A stretch of 64,000 nucleotides of DNA, from NCBI RefSeq assembly GCF_014334135.1, contig NZ_CP060497.1, forward strand, positions 5,394,001 to 5,458,000, given 5' to 3'. Position numbers and translations under genes: made by a program. The notes beneath the pieces are model-generated. The model was given only the letters and a program-made list of their open reading frames with translations. It was not told the DNA's origin and searched no databases. This DNA comes from Olivibacter sp. SDN3. Lineage in GTDB: Bacteria > Bacteroidota > Bacteroidia > Sphingobacteriales > Sphingobacteriaceae. Shown one piece after another: positions 18,261-27,202 of the stretch. How positions within the stretch are numbered: position 1 is the stretch's first letter; every line of letters starts with the position of its first letter.

Positions 18261-18983
18261 ATGACCATAGGTATTATTGTTGTATTGTTTTTTTCAGCTT
18301 TTCTCGGGGGAATAAGTGTATTCTTCGTTAAAAGAGACAACACTAATCTATTAAAATTAATATTATCATTTAGTGGCGCCTATCTATTTTCGATTACTGT
18401 ACTTCATTTAATACCGGAAGTATATAGCGTTGACACATCGGAGCATATCGGTATTTATGTTTTGATTGGTTTTTTGTTTCAATTACTCCTTGAGCAATTT
18501 TCGGAAGGTATTGAACACGGGCATATTCACAAACACAACCACCAAAACAACAAGTTCCCGACGGGCGTAATGATAAGCCTATGCGTGCATGCTTTTTTAG
18601 AGGGTGTGCCTTTGACTAAAGGCCCTCAGAAGGAACTACTTTTTGGTATTGCTATTCACCATATTCCTGCAGCGTTCGCTTTGGGAAGTTTATTAATCCA
18701 AACATCATTAAAAAATAGAACGCTGATCATTGCGCTTTTTATCTTCGCGTTAATGTCGCCATTGGGTTTTATCCTCAGCAATACCATAAGTAACGGAGGA
18801 ATAGGTGACATCGAGCAGTACTTTGATAAAATCATGGCAATAGTAATTGGTATCTTTTTACATATTTCGACGACTATTCTATTTGAATCTTCGTCTGCGG
18901 ATCATCATCATTTTAACAGAAAGAAGGTTATTGCAGTACTATTAGGTATCGGCGCTTCTACACTTAATTTTCTATTTCACTAA
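18261..18983 (+). CDS. ZIP family divalent metal transporter
   Basis: Inner-membrane metal importer of the ZIP family (zinc, iron or manganese). The ATG at 18261 (MTIGIIVVLFF) is chosen; a TTG at 18246 overlaps the PAP2 stop and is the alternative. Eight hydrophobic segments are visible. There is an HLIPE motif in helix 2 and a His-rich loop (EHGHIHKHNHQ) between helices 3 and 4. The binuclear metal site residues are CVHAFLEGVP in helix 4 and AIHHIPAAFALG in helix 5. It is the last gene of the three-gene operon, ending 15 bp before the convergent MarR gene. Confidence 0.9.
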   Translation: MTIGIIVVLFFSAFLGGISVFFVKRDNTNLLKLILSFSGAYLFSITVLHLIPEVYSVDTSEHIGIYVLIGFLFQLLLEQFSEGIEHGHIHKHNHQNNKFPTGVMISLCVHAFLEGVPLTKGPQKELLFGIAIHHIPAAFALGSLLIQTSLKNRTLIIALFIFALMSPLGFILSNTISNGGIGDIEQYFDKIMAIVIGIFLHISTTILFESSSADHHHFNRKKVIAVLLGIGASTLNFLFH

Positions 18984-18998
18984 TAAATCGACGTGTTT

Positions 18999-19448
18999 TT
19001 AACCTCTCATTTTATCTAATAGAGCGTTTAATTGCTTACACTCATCATCCGTTAATTTCTGTTCCAAAACAGCATGGATAGACATCTCCTTATCCAACTT
19101 TTTCAGAACTTCCAATCCTTCCACTGTAATAAAGATATCTACTGCTCTACGATCAACGTTGCTCATACGTCTGGAAACCAATTTTTTTTGAACCAATCTA
19201 TCCACGATTCTACTCACATCAGACATTCTGTCTAACAACCGCTCCTTTAACAGATTGATCGTTGCGGGCTTGGAGTTTTGCCCCCTTAAAATTCTTAAGA
19301 TATTATACTGCTGTAAAGTTATATGTTCTTTATCCGTACGTCTCTTTAAAAGACTTTGAATAAAATTACTTGTGTACATAATATTAAGTGACGCTTTGTG
19401 ATATTCGTTCTCGAATTTATTAGTCAACAGTACCTCTTCTATCTTCAT
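18999..19448 (-). CDS. MarR family transcriptional regulator
   Basis: 149-residue winged-helix regulator. Helices 1-2 form a dimer region (SLNIMYTSNFIQSLLKRR). The DNA-reading helix and wing are TINLLKERLLDRMSDVSRIVDRLVQ and VSRRMSNVDRRAVDIFIT, the classic MarR NxxDRR wing. It starts at the ATG at 19448 with GGAG just upstream. An A/T-rich inverted repeat sits 44 bp before the start and may be its own operator or the end of the upstream gene. The ligand and regulon are unknown. Confidence 0.9.
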   Translation of the reverse strand: MKIEEVLLTNKFENEYHKASLNIMYTSNFIQSLLKRRTDKEHITLQQYNILRILRGQNSKPATINLLKERLLDRMSDVSRIVDRLVQKKLVSRRMSNVDRRAVDIFITVEGLEVLKKLDKEMSIHAVLEQKLTDDECKQLNALLDKMRG

Positions 19449-19491
19449 AACTCCTTTTTTATAATCAGCATGCTAATATATAGTATAAAAA

Positions 19492-19520
19492 CTTATCAAA
19501 AAAACATATTTTTTTATAAG
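19492..19520 (-). terminator. A/T-rich inverted repeat between the exonuclease and MarR genes
   Basis: CTTATCAAAAAAA (19492-19504) pairs imperfectly with TATTTTTTTATAAG (19507-19520). It overlaps the exonuclease stop codon (19514-19516). It may act as a terminator for the coaE operon or as a palindromic operator for marR; sequence alone does not decide. Confidence 0.45.
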
Positions 19521-20452
19521 TGCTTAACGCTTATTCTATCATCATAAAACTCGGACAGGTATTTTCCATCTCCATGTAAAGTCCAAATTTCCCGAGGTTT
19601 GACAACAGCTATTGTTTCCTTAATGTCGTACCAATCTACATGATCCGAAATGAACAACTCAATATTGTTTCTTTCTTGAAGCCTTTTCCAGCCAGAGGCA
19701 AATACCTTTAATAGATTAGACGCTTTGAAATAGCTATTAAACGTTAATGGTGGGACTAAATAAATCAGATCTTCTTTATACCCTTTCATCTGCTTTCTAT
19801 TATAAGCGAGATAATTCCAACGAGTAAACCCAAAACGTTCATAAATCCTGTGAAAGGGGATTATCGAATGATGAAGCAGCACTGTTTTTTGAGGACAATA
19901 CGTATTGATTAAGGCCGTTAATCGTTGAGCCTTGCCCAGGGCATAGGTACCCAATAGTATCGGAAAAGTTGTCGTATTTAGCTTCATTATCTCTTCAATG
20001 GGATCAGGATGCCTAATAGAGGGATTAGCAAAAGTACTTTCAGTAATCAAAACATCAGCTTGAACAAAATGAACGGGATCACATGTTTCGTCTTCTTGCA
20101 ATTTATAATCACCAGTATACAGGTACCTTACTCCACGATACACCATTAACACACTAACGGATCCTAACATGTGGCCTGCGGGATAAAAAGTCAACACCAC
20201 ATTATTAATTATAAACGGTTCATCATCCCCAATTATATGAAATTGTTTACCAGATCTCTTTCCATATCTATGATCCATAAAATATTTGGTGGGCGCTGTG
20301 GTATATACTGCTCCACACCCGGGAACGGCATGATCGCCATGCGCATGGGACACAACCACTGTATCTACAGCATGTTTAGCATCTAAATAAAACTTACCAT
20401 ATGGGCAAAAAATACCGTTTTCATCAATTATCAAAAAATCCGACAAAATCAA
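19514..20452 (-). CDS. Metallo-beta-lactamase fold exonuclease (ligase-associated exonuclease type)
   Basis: 312-residue MBL/beta-CASP-like nuclease resembling the 'DNA ligase-associated exonuclease' family. Seen: GIFCPYGKFYLDAKHAVD, the metal motif VVSHAHGDHAVPG, YPAGHMLGSVSV, YTGDYKLQEDETCDP, ITESTFANPSIRHPDP and TYALGKAQRLTALI, ending EIWTLHGDG. The start is a TTG at 20452: no ATG occurs in frame before residue 58. An excellent GGAGGGG, overlapping the coaE stop, sits 5-6 bases upstream. The usual ligase and helicase partners are not present; it is coupled to coaE instead. It may act in DNA repair or RNA processing. Confidence 0.85.
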   Translation of the reverse strand: MILSDFLIIDENGIFCPYGKFYLDAKHAVDTVVVSHAHGDHAVPGCGAVYTTAPTKYFMDHRYGKRSGKQFHIIGDDEPFIINNVVLTFYPAGHMLGSVSVLMVYRGVRYLYTGDYKLQEDETCDPVHFVQADVLITESTFANPSIRHPDPIEEIMKLNTTTFPILLGTYALGKAQRLTALINTYCPQKTVLLHHSIIPFHRIYERFGFTRWNYLAYNRKQMKGYKEDLIYLVPPLTFNSYFKASNLLKVFASGWKRLQERNNIELFISDHVDWYDIKETIAVVKPREIWTLHGDGKYLSEFYDDRISVKHL

Positions 20453-20463
20453 CGCATCCCCTC

Positions 20464-21060
20464 CTACCCTTTAGGCCTCATATCTATAAAATAACGATGC
20501 AATTTTAAGACCTGTGGTATTAAAGCGATTTGATCATTATTTACGACAACAAAGTCGGCCAATTTCTCTTTTTCGAAATCTTCCATTTGTTTATTTACCC
20601 TAGAAATTACGGCATCTTTTGAGACATTATCTCGCTTCATTACTCTCTTTATTCGTAAATCAAGTGGAGCGGTTACCAAAACATTCATATCCGACAGCTT
20701 ATAACTGCCACTCTCAAACAACAATGCTGCTTCTTTAAATACAAGTAACGTTTTTTGCTCTTTTACCCAGTTTTCATAAGCTTTTATTGTAGCTGGATGA
20801 ACAAGTTGATTAAGCATCGCTAATTTTATTTGATCATGAAAAACAACATCTGCCAGGAACTTTCTATTGACTTCGCCACTATCCAGGTACGAAGCTTCTC
20901 CAAAAGTACTTTTAATATTTTCAACCAATTGAGCGTCGTCTTTCATTACTCGTTGTGCCTCCTTATCTGCATAAAACACGGGGTAACCCAGTACTTCGAA
21001 AATTTTACATACAACCGTTTTTCCACTTCCAATACCTCCGGTAATTCCTATCTGTAGCAT
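20464..21060 (-). CDS. coaE: Dephospho-CoA kinase
   Basis: Last step of coenzyme A synthesis (phosphorylation of the 3'-OH of dephospho-CoA). P-loop GITGGIGSGKTVVC at residues 5-18, then VFYADKEAQRVM, LNQLVHPATIKAY, VFKEAALLFESG, and the lid segment VTAPLDLRIKRVMKRD. The ATG at 21060 (MLQIGITGG) is chosen over an upstream GTG that would overlap ybbR. It starts 5 bp after ybbR and is coupled to the exonuclease gene downstream. At 198 residues it is normal. Confidence 0.95.
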   Translation of the reverse strand: MLQIGITGGIGSGKTVVCKIFEVLGYPVFYADKEAQRVMKDDAQLVENIKSTFGEASYLDSGEVNRKFLADVVFHDQIKLAMLNQLVHPATIKAYENWVKEQKTLLVFKEAALLFESGSYKLSDMNVLVTAPLDLRIKRVMKRDNVSKDAVISRVNKQMEDFEKEKLADFVVVNNDQIALIPQVLKLHRYFIDMRPKG

Positions 21061-21065
21061 ATTAT

Positions 21066-22013
21066 TTATTTCCACAATAAAAACTCCACGTTCTGTGGCT
21101 CACACTTAACTATTTTAACGAAATCTGGAACCTTTGTGATAATAACAGGCAAATTTTTAATATGATTGCTCTTCCAGTCTTCCAAATTAATGACAGCCTC
21201 AAAAGAATCTTTATCTATAGCTGTGTAATTGGCCAACGACACCATTACAGTGATTCTGACTTTTTCAGGGAGAATTTTTACTTGTCGATAACCTCTCGTA
21301 TTTTCGGCTTTTATTTGTACATCTACAATTTTTTCAGTTACCTCTCCAACGGGTATTCTAATATCTACCATTGATGGATGGACATTAATATTTGCCTTCT
21401 GGCTTTTTGAAAGACTTAATCGAGCAACTACTTCCTCACCGACATCTTTTCGACTAAAGGTATCGGTGCTCCAATGATCAATCTGCACTAAATCCTCTAG
21501 AGGGCCAGTAACCGTTACAAACTTAGGTTCTAGCAACACATCACCAACTACATCGTATTGCTTTTTAAATTCAAAGTTATAGTTCAAGCTCACCGGTACG
21601 CGCTTCACCGCTTGTTCCGAAAAATTAAAATACAAAGTATCTGGTGCAATAGACACTATACGCTGATTGGCACTAAACTGTCTGTTAATATATCCCATTT
21701 GATTAGAGAAAACTACCCAATCTCGAGACTTTAGCCCATTCAAATCCACTTGAATATCTTGCGACTTCAGTCGCAGATTTGAAAAGAGCACTTGCCAACC
21801 CGTACCCTCCACCTGCATCTTTACAGTATCAGACTGCAAGGGATGAAATGCACGCTTCGGCGGTATATTAACATACTTAAGCGACACATTCACACTATAC
21901 ACGTACCTATTCGATAACGCAAAGAGGCTCCATACTAAAAAGGAAACTAGCAAACATACTGCGAATAAAGTCAATTTTTTCTGTTGCTTCCTATTAAGAT
22001 TAAAAAGTGCCAT
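21066..22013 (-). CDS. YbbR-like domain protein
   Basis: Membrane-anchored extracytoplasmic protein of 315 residues. An N-terminal helix (about residues 14-34, LTLFAVCLLVSFLVWSLF) is followed by YbbR-type beta repeats (YVNIPPKRAFHPL, VTGPLEDLVQIDHWSTD, RIPVGEVTEKIVDVQI, VKILPEKVRITVMV). In Firmicutes YbbR (CdaR) regulates a diadenylate cyclase, but no cdaA is adjacent here. Position between yajC and coaE is, as I recall, common in Bacteroidota. The function in this phylum is not established. Confidence 0.85.
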   Translation of the reverse strand: MALFNLNRKQQKKLTLFAVCLLVSFLVWSLFALSNRYVYSVNVSLKYVNIPPKRAFHPLQSDTVKMQVEGTGWQVLFSNLRLKSQDIQVDLNGLKSRDWVVFSNQMGYINRQFSANQRIVSIAPDTLYFNFSEQAVKRVPVSLNYNFEFKKQYDVVGDVLLEPKFVTVTGPLEDLVQIDHWSTDTFSRKDVGEEVVARLSLSKSQKANINVHPSMVDIRIPVGEVTEKIVDVQIKAENTRGYRQVKILPEKVRITVMVSLANYTAIDKDSFEAVINLEDWKSNHIKNLPVIITKVPDFVKIVKCEPQNVEFLLWK

Positions 22014-22034
22014 TAAGTAATTTCTCTACAAATA

Positions 22035-22092
22035 AAAACGCTTAACAAACAGCTCCTATTTCCCAATAGACCGGCATTTTGTTAAGCGTTTT
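22035..22092 (-). terminator. Inverted repeat between yajC and ybbR
   Basis: AAAACGCTTAACAAA (22035-22049) and TTTGTTAAGCGTTTT (22078-22092) are perfectly complementary over 15 bp, with a 28-nt loop. T-rich sequence follows on the minus strand. It may terminate or attenuate the transcript from nusB-yajC before ybbR. Confidence 0.8.
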
Positions 22093-22159
22093 ATCAGCTG
22101 GTTTTCATAAAAATAAGTTTGGTTTACGCCTACGCAAATTATGCCGCAAGCAGATTTAC

Positions 22160-22501
22160 TTATTTCTTTTCTTCCGCGGCAGCATTCGTTTGTTTAGGAG
22201 CGTTTACCACCTTCGATGCGTCCAAGGATACGGCAGTCTTATCAAATTTAATTTTCGTTCCACTACCAACATCAATCATCAAGGTGTTTTCACCGATCTC
22301 CACAATTCGCCCATGGATTCCAGCCGTTGTTACAACCTTATCATTAAGCTTTAACTCTTCAATGAATTTCTTATGTTCCTTCTGCTTTTTCATTTGAGGC
22401 CGTATCATAAAAAAATAAAATACAACCACAATCAATCCCATCATAATTAAGGATTGCATTCCTCCACCTCCTGCTTGTAATATAACTGTTGTTATTGTCA
22501 T
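22160..22501 (-). CDS. yajC: Preprotein translocase subunit YajC
   Basis: Accessory component of the Sec holotranslocon (SecDF-YajC). 113 residues: one N-terminal membrane helix (SLIMMGLIVVVFYFFMIRPQ), the conserved RPQMKKQKEHKKF junction, then a small cytoplasmic beta domain (LNDKVVTTAGIHGRIVEIGE, MIDVGSGTKIKFDKTAV) and an Ala/Glu tail. It lies 33 bp after the DUF1573 gene. Confidence 0.95.
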   Translation of the reverse strand: MTITTVILQAGGGGMQSLIMMGLIVVVFYFFMIRPQMKKQKEHKKFIEELKLNDKVVTTAGIHGRIVEIGENTLMIDVGSGTKIKFDKTAVSLDASKVVNAPKQTNAAAEEKK

Positions 22502-22534
22502 GAATAATATAAATTGTTATGTATTAGAAAAATT

Positions 22535-23014
22535 TTACTGTACTTCGCCTTTTAAATGCAACATGCTCTGCGCCGGATCGGCGTTACTATAAACGGTAAT
22601 AATTTTATGTTGCACCCCTTTTTGCCCTGCACTGTTAAAACCAACTTCAATGCTTCCATTTTCACCAGGTTTTATAGGTTTTTTATCAAACTTAGGTGTA
22701 GTACAACCACAACCTGCCTGCACATCACTAATAATTAAAGGAGATTTCCCTTCATTCGTAAATTCAAAGGTATGGGTTACTTTTTCGCCCTCCTTAATAT
22801 TAGAAAAATCATATGTATCCCTATCGAAGGTAATAATAGGTGCATTTGCAACATCGGCAGAATCCGGAATCTGCATATTTACTCCCGTATTATCATCTGT
22901 ATTTACGCTTTCGATAATGTTTTCACCCGCACTCTCTTCTGATTTTTTTGATTCATTGTTACATGCTGCAAAAACAAACACAGCGGCATACAATGTTAAA
23001 AATTTTATTTTCAT
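22535..23014 (-). CDS. DUF1573 domain lipoprotein
   Basis: 159-residue lipoprotein: MKIKFLTLYAAVFVFAAC with the lipobox Cys at 18, a Ser/Glu-rich linker, then a DUF1573 immunoglobulin-like domain (ITFDRDTYDFSNIKEGEKVTH, FEFTNEGKSPLIISDVQAGC, GCTTPKFDKKPIKPGENG, GSIEVGFNSAGQKG). It is very common in Bacteroidota, with unknown function. It lies between nusB and yajC in what looks like one transcription unit. Confidence 0.9.
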   Translation of the reverse strand: MKIKFLTLYAAVFVFAACNNESKKSEESAGENIIESVNTDDNTGVNMQIPDSADVANAPIITFDRDTYDFSNIKEGEKVTHTFEFTNEGKSPLIISDVQAGCGCTTPKFDKKPIKPGENGSIEVGFNSAGQKGVQHKIITVYSNADPAQSMLHLKGEVQ

Positions 23015-23105
23015 ATGCTTGAATATTTATTTCTATCTTTTGGTCTAATCCCTTGTGTTGGATATAAAGGTTAATAGAAGAAGACATCGGTAAAGAAAAT
23101 GATCG

Positions 23106-24053
23106 TTAACCAATAAGTCCTCTACCAAATTTTCTTACTTTTCCCCCGTCTTTCAATTCTATGAGAATTTTGTCTAATATACCATTAATAAATGAATTAC
23201 TCTTTGGCGTACTAAATTCTTTGGAAATTTCAATATATTCATTAATTGTTACTTTCACTGGTATCGTTGAGAAATTAATTAATTCAGCAATCGCCATTCT
23301 CATTAATAAGGTATCTATTAACGCTATACGATCCGCTTCCCAGTTTTTCGTCTTGCCCGCTATATAGCTCTGGTAGTCTTCCGCATGCCTCGTTGTTAAT
23401 CTAAACAGATCGATAATAAACTCTTTATCATCGTCCCAGTTTGGGCAAAGTTGCGCCAATTTATTCCGGTCCGGGTCTTCACTGTTAAAGTTTTTCAACG
23501 TCTTTGCTAAAAGCGCCTGCAAAACATCTTTGTCTGTTCCCCAATTTATAAAACGCTCTTCAAAAACCTGTTCAATAGCAGGAGATTTTAATATTATTTT
23601 TTTAAAGGTAAATTTAATAATATCTTTTTCAACCTTTAAAGATCGATCGTCATTTTCCAAATAGGCGATATATTCTGGTGATTGCTTCAAAATATGAAAA
23701 ATACTTCGAATCAGCTCCCTATCAAATACTGCATCTACTTTGTACTTTTTTGATAGATCGATAAACTGTTCATTCTGCCTTAACAGTTCAATAAACGTGT
23801 TGTTTGCCAGCTTTATATTAGTATTAAGATCATTTTCCGAAGGCAAAAACTTATTTGCTCTCCCTTCCGCATCAGTCAACGTATACTCTGACACTTCCGA
23901 TAGTAGGGCCAACACCCAAATGTACATTTCGTATACTTGATCAACACTCTTCAATAGCGATTTTTCAAAGTTTTGAATATTTCTATCTTCCGAAAGTTGA
24001 TAGGCATAGATTGTCTGCAATACTTTGACTCTCAGGTGTCTTCTATTTAACAT
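23106..24053 (-). CDS. nusB: Transcription antitermination factor NusB, long Bacteroidota form
   Basis: RNA-binding factor that with NusE/S10 forms the rRNA antitermination complex. At 315 residues it is over twice the length of E. coli NusB. The N-terminal MLNRRHLRVKVLQTIYAYQL is the NusB signature. The canonical core is at the C-terminus: DRIALIDTLLMRMAIAELINF, IPVKVTINEYIEISKEFSTPKS and SFINGILDKI. The extended middle is all-helical and charged, as usual in this phylum. It heads the DUF1573-yajC-ybbR-coaE block. Confidence 0.93.
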   Translation of the reverse strand: MLNRRHLRVKVLQTIYAYQLSEDRNIQNFEKSLLKSVDQVYEMYIWVLALLSEVSEYTLTDAEGRANKFLPSENDLNTNIKLANNTFIELLRQNEQFIDLSKKYKVDAVFDRELIRSIFHILKQSPEYIAYLENDDRSLKVEKDIIKFTFKKIILKSPAIEQVFEERFINWGTDKDVLQALLAKTLKNFNSEDPDRNKLAQLCPNWDDDKEFIIDLFRLTTRHAEDYQSYIAGKTKNWEADRIALIDTLLMRMAIAELINFSTIPVKVTINEYIEISKEFSTPKSNSFINGILDKILIELKDGGKVRKFGRGLIG

Positions 24054-24117
24054 ATTTTAAAGAACGATTTTGTGTTATTGATTGGTATATCCGTCAATTA
24101 TATTACCAATTATCTTA

Positions 24118-25200
24118 TTAATTTTGCTTTATCTTCTTTATAAGTGCTATACGCTCCTGGGCCAACTGAAGTGCGGCCAAGTTAGTCGATATCTTCTCAT
24201 TCATCGATTTTTGTATTACCGAACGCGTCGCCTCATAAATGCCTTCAGTAAGAGCTGCGCTCCTCGCCAAACTATATCCTGCTATCTCTGCGTAACAACT
24301 TATAAGTCCGCCGGCATTGATTAAAAAGTCGGGAGCATATATAATACCTTTTTCTAAAAGTTTTACACCATGTTCGACATCATTGGCTAGTTGATTATTT
24401 GCTGAGCCTGCAATAATTTTGCAGCGCATTCTTTCAATCGTATACGTATTTACAGTGCCGCCAAGTGCACAGGGCGCGTATACATCAACATCCATGTCAA
24501 AGAGATTGTTATGAGCAATAGCTTCCGCCCCATATTTATTACAAACCTGTATCATGCGATCTTCTACAATATCGCTTACGTATACTTTCACGTTCTCTTC
24601 CCTTAATAAAGATACCAAATGTTCTCCAACTTTGCCTGTCCCTTGAACAGCTACTGTTCTACCAGCCAAACTATCCGTCCCGTACAATTCCTTATTTGCC
24701 GCCTTTATCCCCAGAAACACACCCTTTGCCGTGAACGGAGCAGTATCTCCACTCCCTCCCATAGATTTAGGCAGTCCAACAACATGGTTGGTTTCCATAT
24801 GAATAAATTCCATGTCCTTAGAGGTAGTTCCAACATCCAAAGATGCAATAAAAGACCCATTCAAATCCTCAACGAACTGTCCTAACCGTCTCAGTATAAC
24901 TTCTGATTTTTGCGTCCTATGGTCACCAATAATAACAGCTGTTCCTCCCCCCAGATTCACGCCGCTTATTGCCGCTTTATAGGTCATCGCTCTAGAAAGT
25001 CTCAGTACGTCATCTATAGCTTCCAACTCCGTTTTATAAGGTAACATCCTGACGCCGCCAATAGCTGGACCTAAAGTTGTATCATGTACAGCAATGATAG
25101 CCTTTAATCCTATACTGCTATCTTGACAGAAAACTATTTTTTTATGTTCAAATTGCTTCAGCAGATCAAACATTTGAGGACGTAAAGTTTCGGAAGACAT
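24118..25200 (-). CDS. Leucine/phenylalanine/valine-type amino acid dehydrogenase
   Basis: NAD-dependent oxidative deaminase of the Glu/Leu/Phe/Val dehydrogenase family, 360 residues. Seen: the Gly-rich GPAIGGVRMLPY, the catalytic Lys region SRAMTYKAAISGVNLGGGTAV, LDVGTTSKDME, the Rossmann motif VAVQGTGKVGEHLVSLL, YAPCALGGTVN and IIAGSANNQL. The short length and sequence fit leucine/branched-chain rather than hexameric glutamate enzymes. It would start branched-chain amino acid breakdown. Monocistronic. Confidence 0.9.
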   Translation of the reverse strand: MSSETLRPQMFDLLKQFEHKKIVFCQDSSIGLKAIIAVHDTTLGPAIGGVRMLPYKTELEAIDDVLRLSRAMTYKAAISGVNLGGGTAVIIGDHRTQKSEVILRRLGQFVEDLNGSFIASLDVGTTSKDMEFIHMETNHVVGLPKSMGGSGDTAPFTAKGVFLGIKAANKELYGTDSLAGRTVAVQGTGKVGEHLVSLLREENVKVYVSDIVEDRMIQVCNKYGAEAIAHNNLFDMDVDVYAPCALGGTVNTYTIERMRCKIIAGSANNQLANDVEHGVKLLEKGIIYAPDFLINAGGLISCYAEIAGYSLARSAALTEGIYEATRSVIQKSMNEKISTNLAALQLAQERIALIKKIKQN

Positions 25201-25364
25201 ATGATAATTCTTTTGTATCTGCGATTCTTGGCAAAAATACTAATTTTATGCTATCTTTTCATCTCTTTTAAAATCATTTCTCCAATAAAAAAACACCTTA
25301 GCGTCGATCGATATATATTAGTCTTATATTATTGACTATGTTAGCTATTTACAAAGGCTATATG

Positions 25365-25372
25365 TAATTTTG
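25365..25372 (+). promoter_or_regulatory. Possible -7 box of the ABC exporter gene
   Basis: TAATTTTG matches TAnnTTTG and lies 31 bp before the ATG at 25403. The -33 position reads TTAG, one base off TTTG. Confidence 0.35.
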
Positions 25373-25402
25373 TCGAACAAAGAGATCATAATTTAGGTTA
25401 CT

Positions 25403-27187
25403 ATGAAGCATCTTGCTTATCTTAATAAATACTTGTTCAAATATCGTTGGCATCTCATACCCGGTTTTGTTTTCGTAGTCGTTTCTAATTATTTTGGAGT
25501 CATTCCTGCACAAGTCATTCGTATTGCATTTGATCTTGTAAGGGAAAACATCTCCGTATATAGGCTATTTAACGGGTTTGAAAGGCAAGAACTTGTCTAT
25601 CAACTCTTCGGATACAGTTTGTTATTATTTGGATTAATTGTGCTCGTTTTAGCATTGATCAGAGGTTTATTTCTCTTCTTAATGAGACAAACTATTATTT
25701 TAACTTCCCGCAGGATAGAATATGATCTGAAAAATGAAATATACGCGCATTATCAACGTCTGGATATGGCTTTCTTCAGAAGAAACAACACAGGTGATTT
25801 AATGAACAGGGTTACCGAGGATGTCAGTCGTGTGCGCGCTTATCTGGGGCCTGCTATTATGTATGCGATTAATACTATCGTACTTTCAATTATGGTTATT
25901 ACTGCGATGTTCAGCGTAAATACACGTTTAGCTTTATACGCCTTAATACCTATCCCTATTTTATCTGTCATTATACTATTTGTTAACAAGATTATAAATA
26001 AAAGAAGTGAAAGAATTCAGGAAAAACTTTCGGCGCTGAGTTCATTTGTACAAGAAACATTTTCAGGTATAAGAGTCATAAAAACATACAATCGGGAACA
26101 TGCTAAAATGGCAAATTTTTCTGCAGAAAGTGGTCATTATAAAGAAGCTTCGCTATCGTTGGTTAGAGCGCAGGCCATCTTCTTTCCGTTAATATTATTA
26201 CTCATCGGTTTAAGCACCGTCATAACGATTTACATTGGCGGTTCCGAGGTTATGCGCGGAAGCATCACCTCGGGTAATATTGCGGAATTTATTGTATATG
26301 TTAACCAACTGACATTTCCAGCCATGTCACTAGCGTGGGTGACTTCTTTGGTACAACGAGCGGCTGCTTCGCAAAAACGTATTAATGAATTTCTAAACAC
26401 TCCTTCAACGATACAATCCGCGAGTGTTCAGACAGTGTTTACAGGTAATATTTCGTTCAAAAATGTCAACTTCACCTATCCAGACACGGGTATCACCGCC
26501 TTAAAAGACATTTCCTTTGATATTGCACCGGGTAAAATCACTGCTATCATCGGCAGAACAGGAGCGGGTAAATCAACCATCGCCCGTTTGTTAATGAGAA
26601 TGTACGACGCACAATCCGGTGAAATTTTAGTAGATGATACGCCGATAAACCGATTAAATCTACTGAGTTACCGCAGCGCGATTGGCTTCGTACCACAGGA
26701 AGTTTTTCTGTTTTCAGATACTATTGCTAAAAATATTGCTTTCGGGATGGATGAACTGAACATGCCTCTTGTTAAAGAAGCTGCAAAGAAAGCAGCCGTC
26801 TACGACAATATCATTAATTTTGAAAAAGGATTCGACACTTTCATTGGTGAACGTGGCATTACCTTATCCGGCGGACAAAAACAACGCATCTCCATTGCAC
26901 GAGCGATTGCCATTGATCCGAAGATATTGATTTTTGATGACTGTCTATCTGCCATTGACACAAAAACAGAAGAATTAATTCTGCAAAATCTCCGAGAAAT
27001 CATGCATGAGAAAAGTGCGATATTCATCGCTCACCGAATCTCAACGATAAAAAATGCCGATCATATTCTAGTAATGGAACAAGGTGAGATCGTAGAACAA
27101 GGAAAACACGAAGCACTACTTGCTCTACGCGGTAGTTATTATGAATTATACGAAAAGCAGTTATTGGAAGAAGAAAACGTCGGCTAA
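25403..27187 (+). CDS. Half ABC exporter with degenerate Walker B (BmrC/TM287-like)
   Basis: 594-residue fused membrane and ATPase exporter subunit. Six membrane helices in residues 1-320 carry the ABC type I loop QRLDMAFFRRNNTGDLMNR. In the ATPase domain: Walker A IIGRTGAGKSTIARLL, Q-loop GFVPQEVFLFSD, signature LSGGQKQR, Walker B ILIFDDCLSAID, and the switch His in IAHRISTI. The catalytic Glu after Walker B is Asp (DDCLSAID, residue near 511), the hallmark of the degenerate half of heterodimeric exporters such as TM287/288 or BmrCD. No matching half is adjacent. The substrate is unknown. Confidence 0.92.
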   Translation: MKHLAYLNKYLFKYRWHLIPGFVFVVVSNYFGVIPAQVIRIAFDLVRENISVYRLFNGFERQELVYQLFGYSLLLFGLIVLVLALIRGLFLFLMRQTIILTSRRIEYDLKNEIYAHYQRLDMAFFRRNNTGDLMNRVTEDVSRVRAYLGPAIMYAINTIVLSIMVITAMFSVNTRLALYALIPIPILSVIILFVNKIINKRSERIQEKLSALSSFVQETFSGIRVIKTYNREHAKMANFSAESGHYKEASLSLVRAQAIFFPLILLLIGLSTVITIYIGGSEVMRGSITSGNIAEFIVYVNQLTFPAMSLAWVTSLVQRAAASQKRINEFLNTPSTIQSASVQTVFTGNISFKNVNFTYPDTGITALKDISFDIAPGKITAIIGRTGAGKSTIARLLMRMYDAQSGEILVDDTPINRLNLLSYRSAIGFVPQEVFLFSDTIAKNIAFGMDELNMPLVKEAAKKAAVYDNIINFEKGFDTFIGERGITLSGGQKQRISIARAIAIDPKILIFDDCLSAIDTKTEELILQNLREIMHEKSAIFIAHRISTIKNADHILVMEQGEIVEQGKHEALLALRGSYYELYEKQLLEEENVG

Positions 27188-27202
27188 AAATAATAAAGGA
27201 GG

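Noticed and set aside
25232-25239. TATTTTTG box (minus strand) upstream of the amino acid dehydrogenase
   Set aside because: No TTTG or TTG at the required spacing, and such AT-rich matches are frequent by chance.
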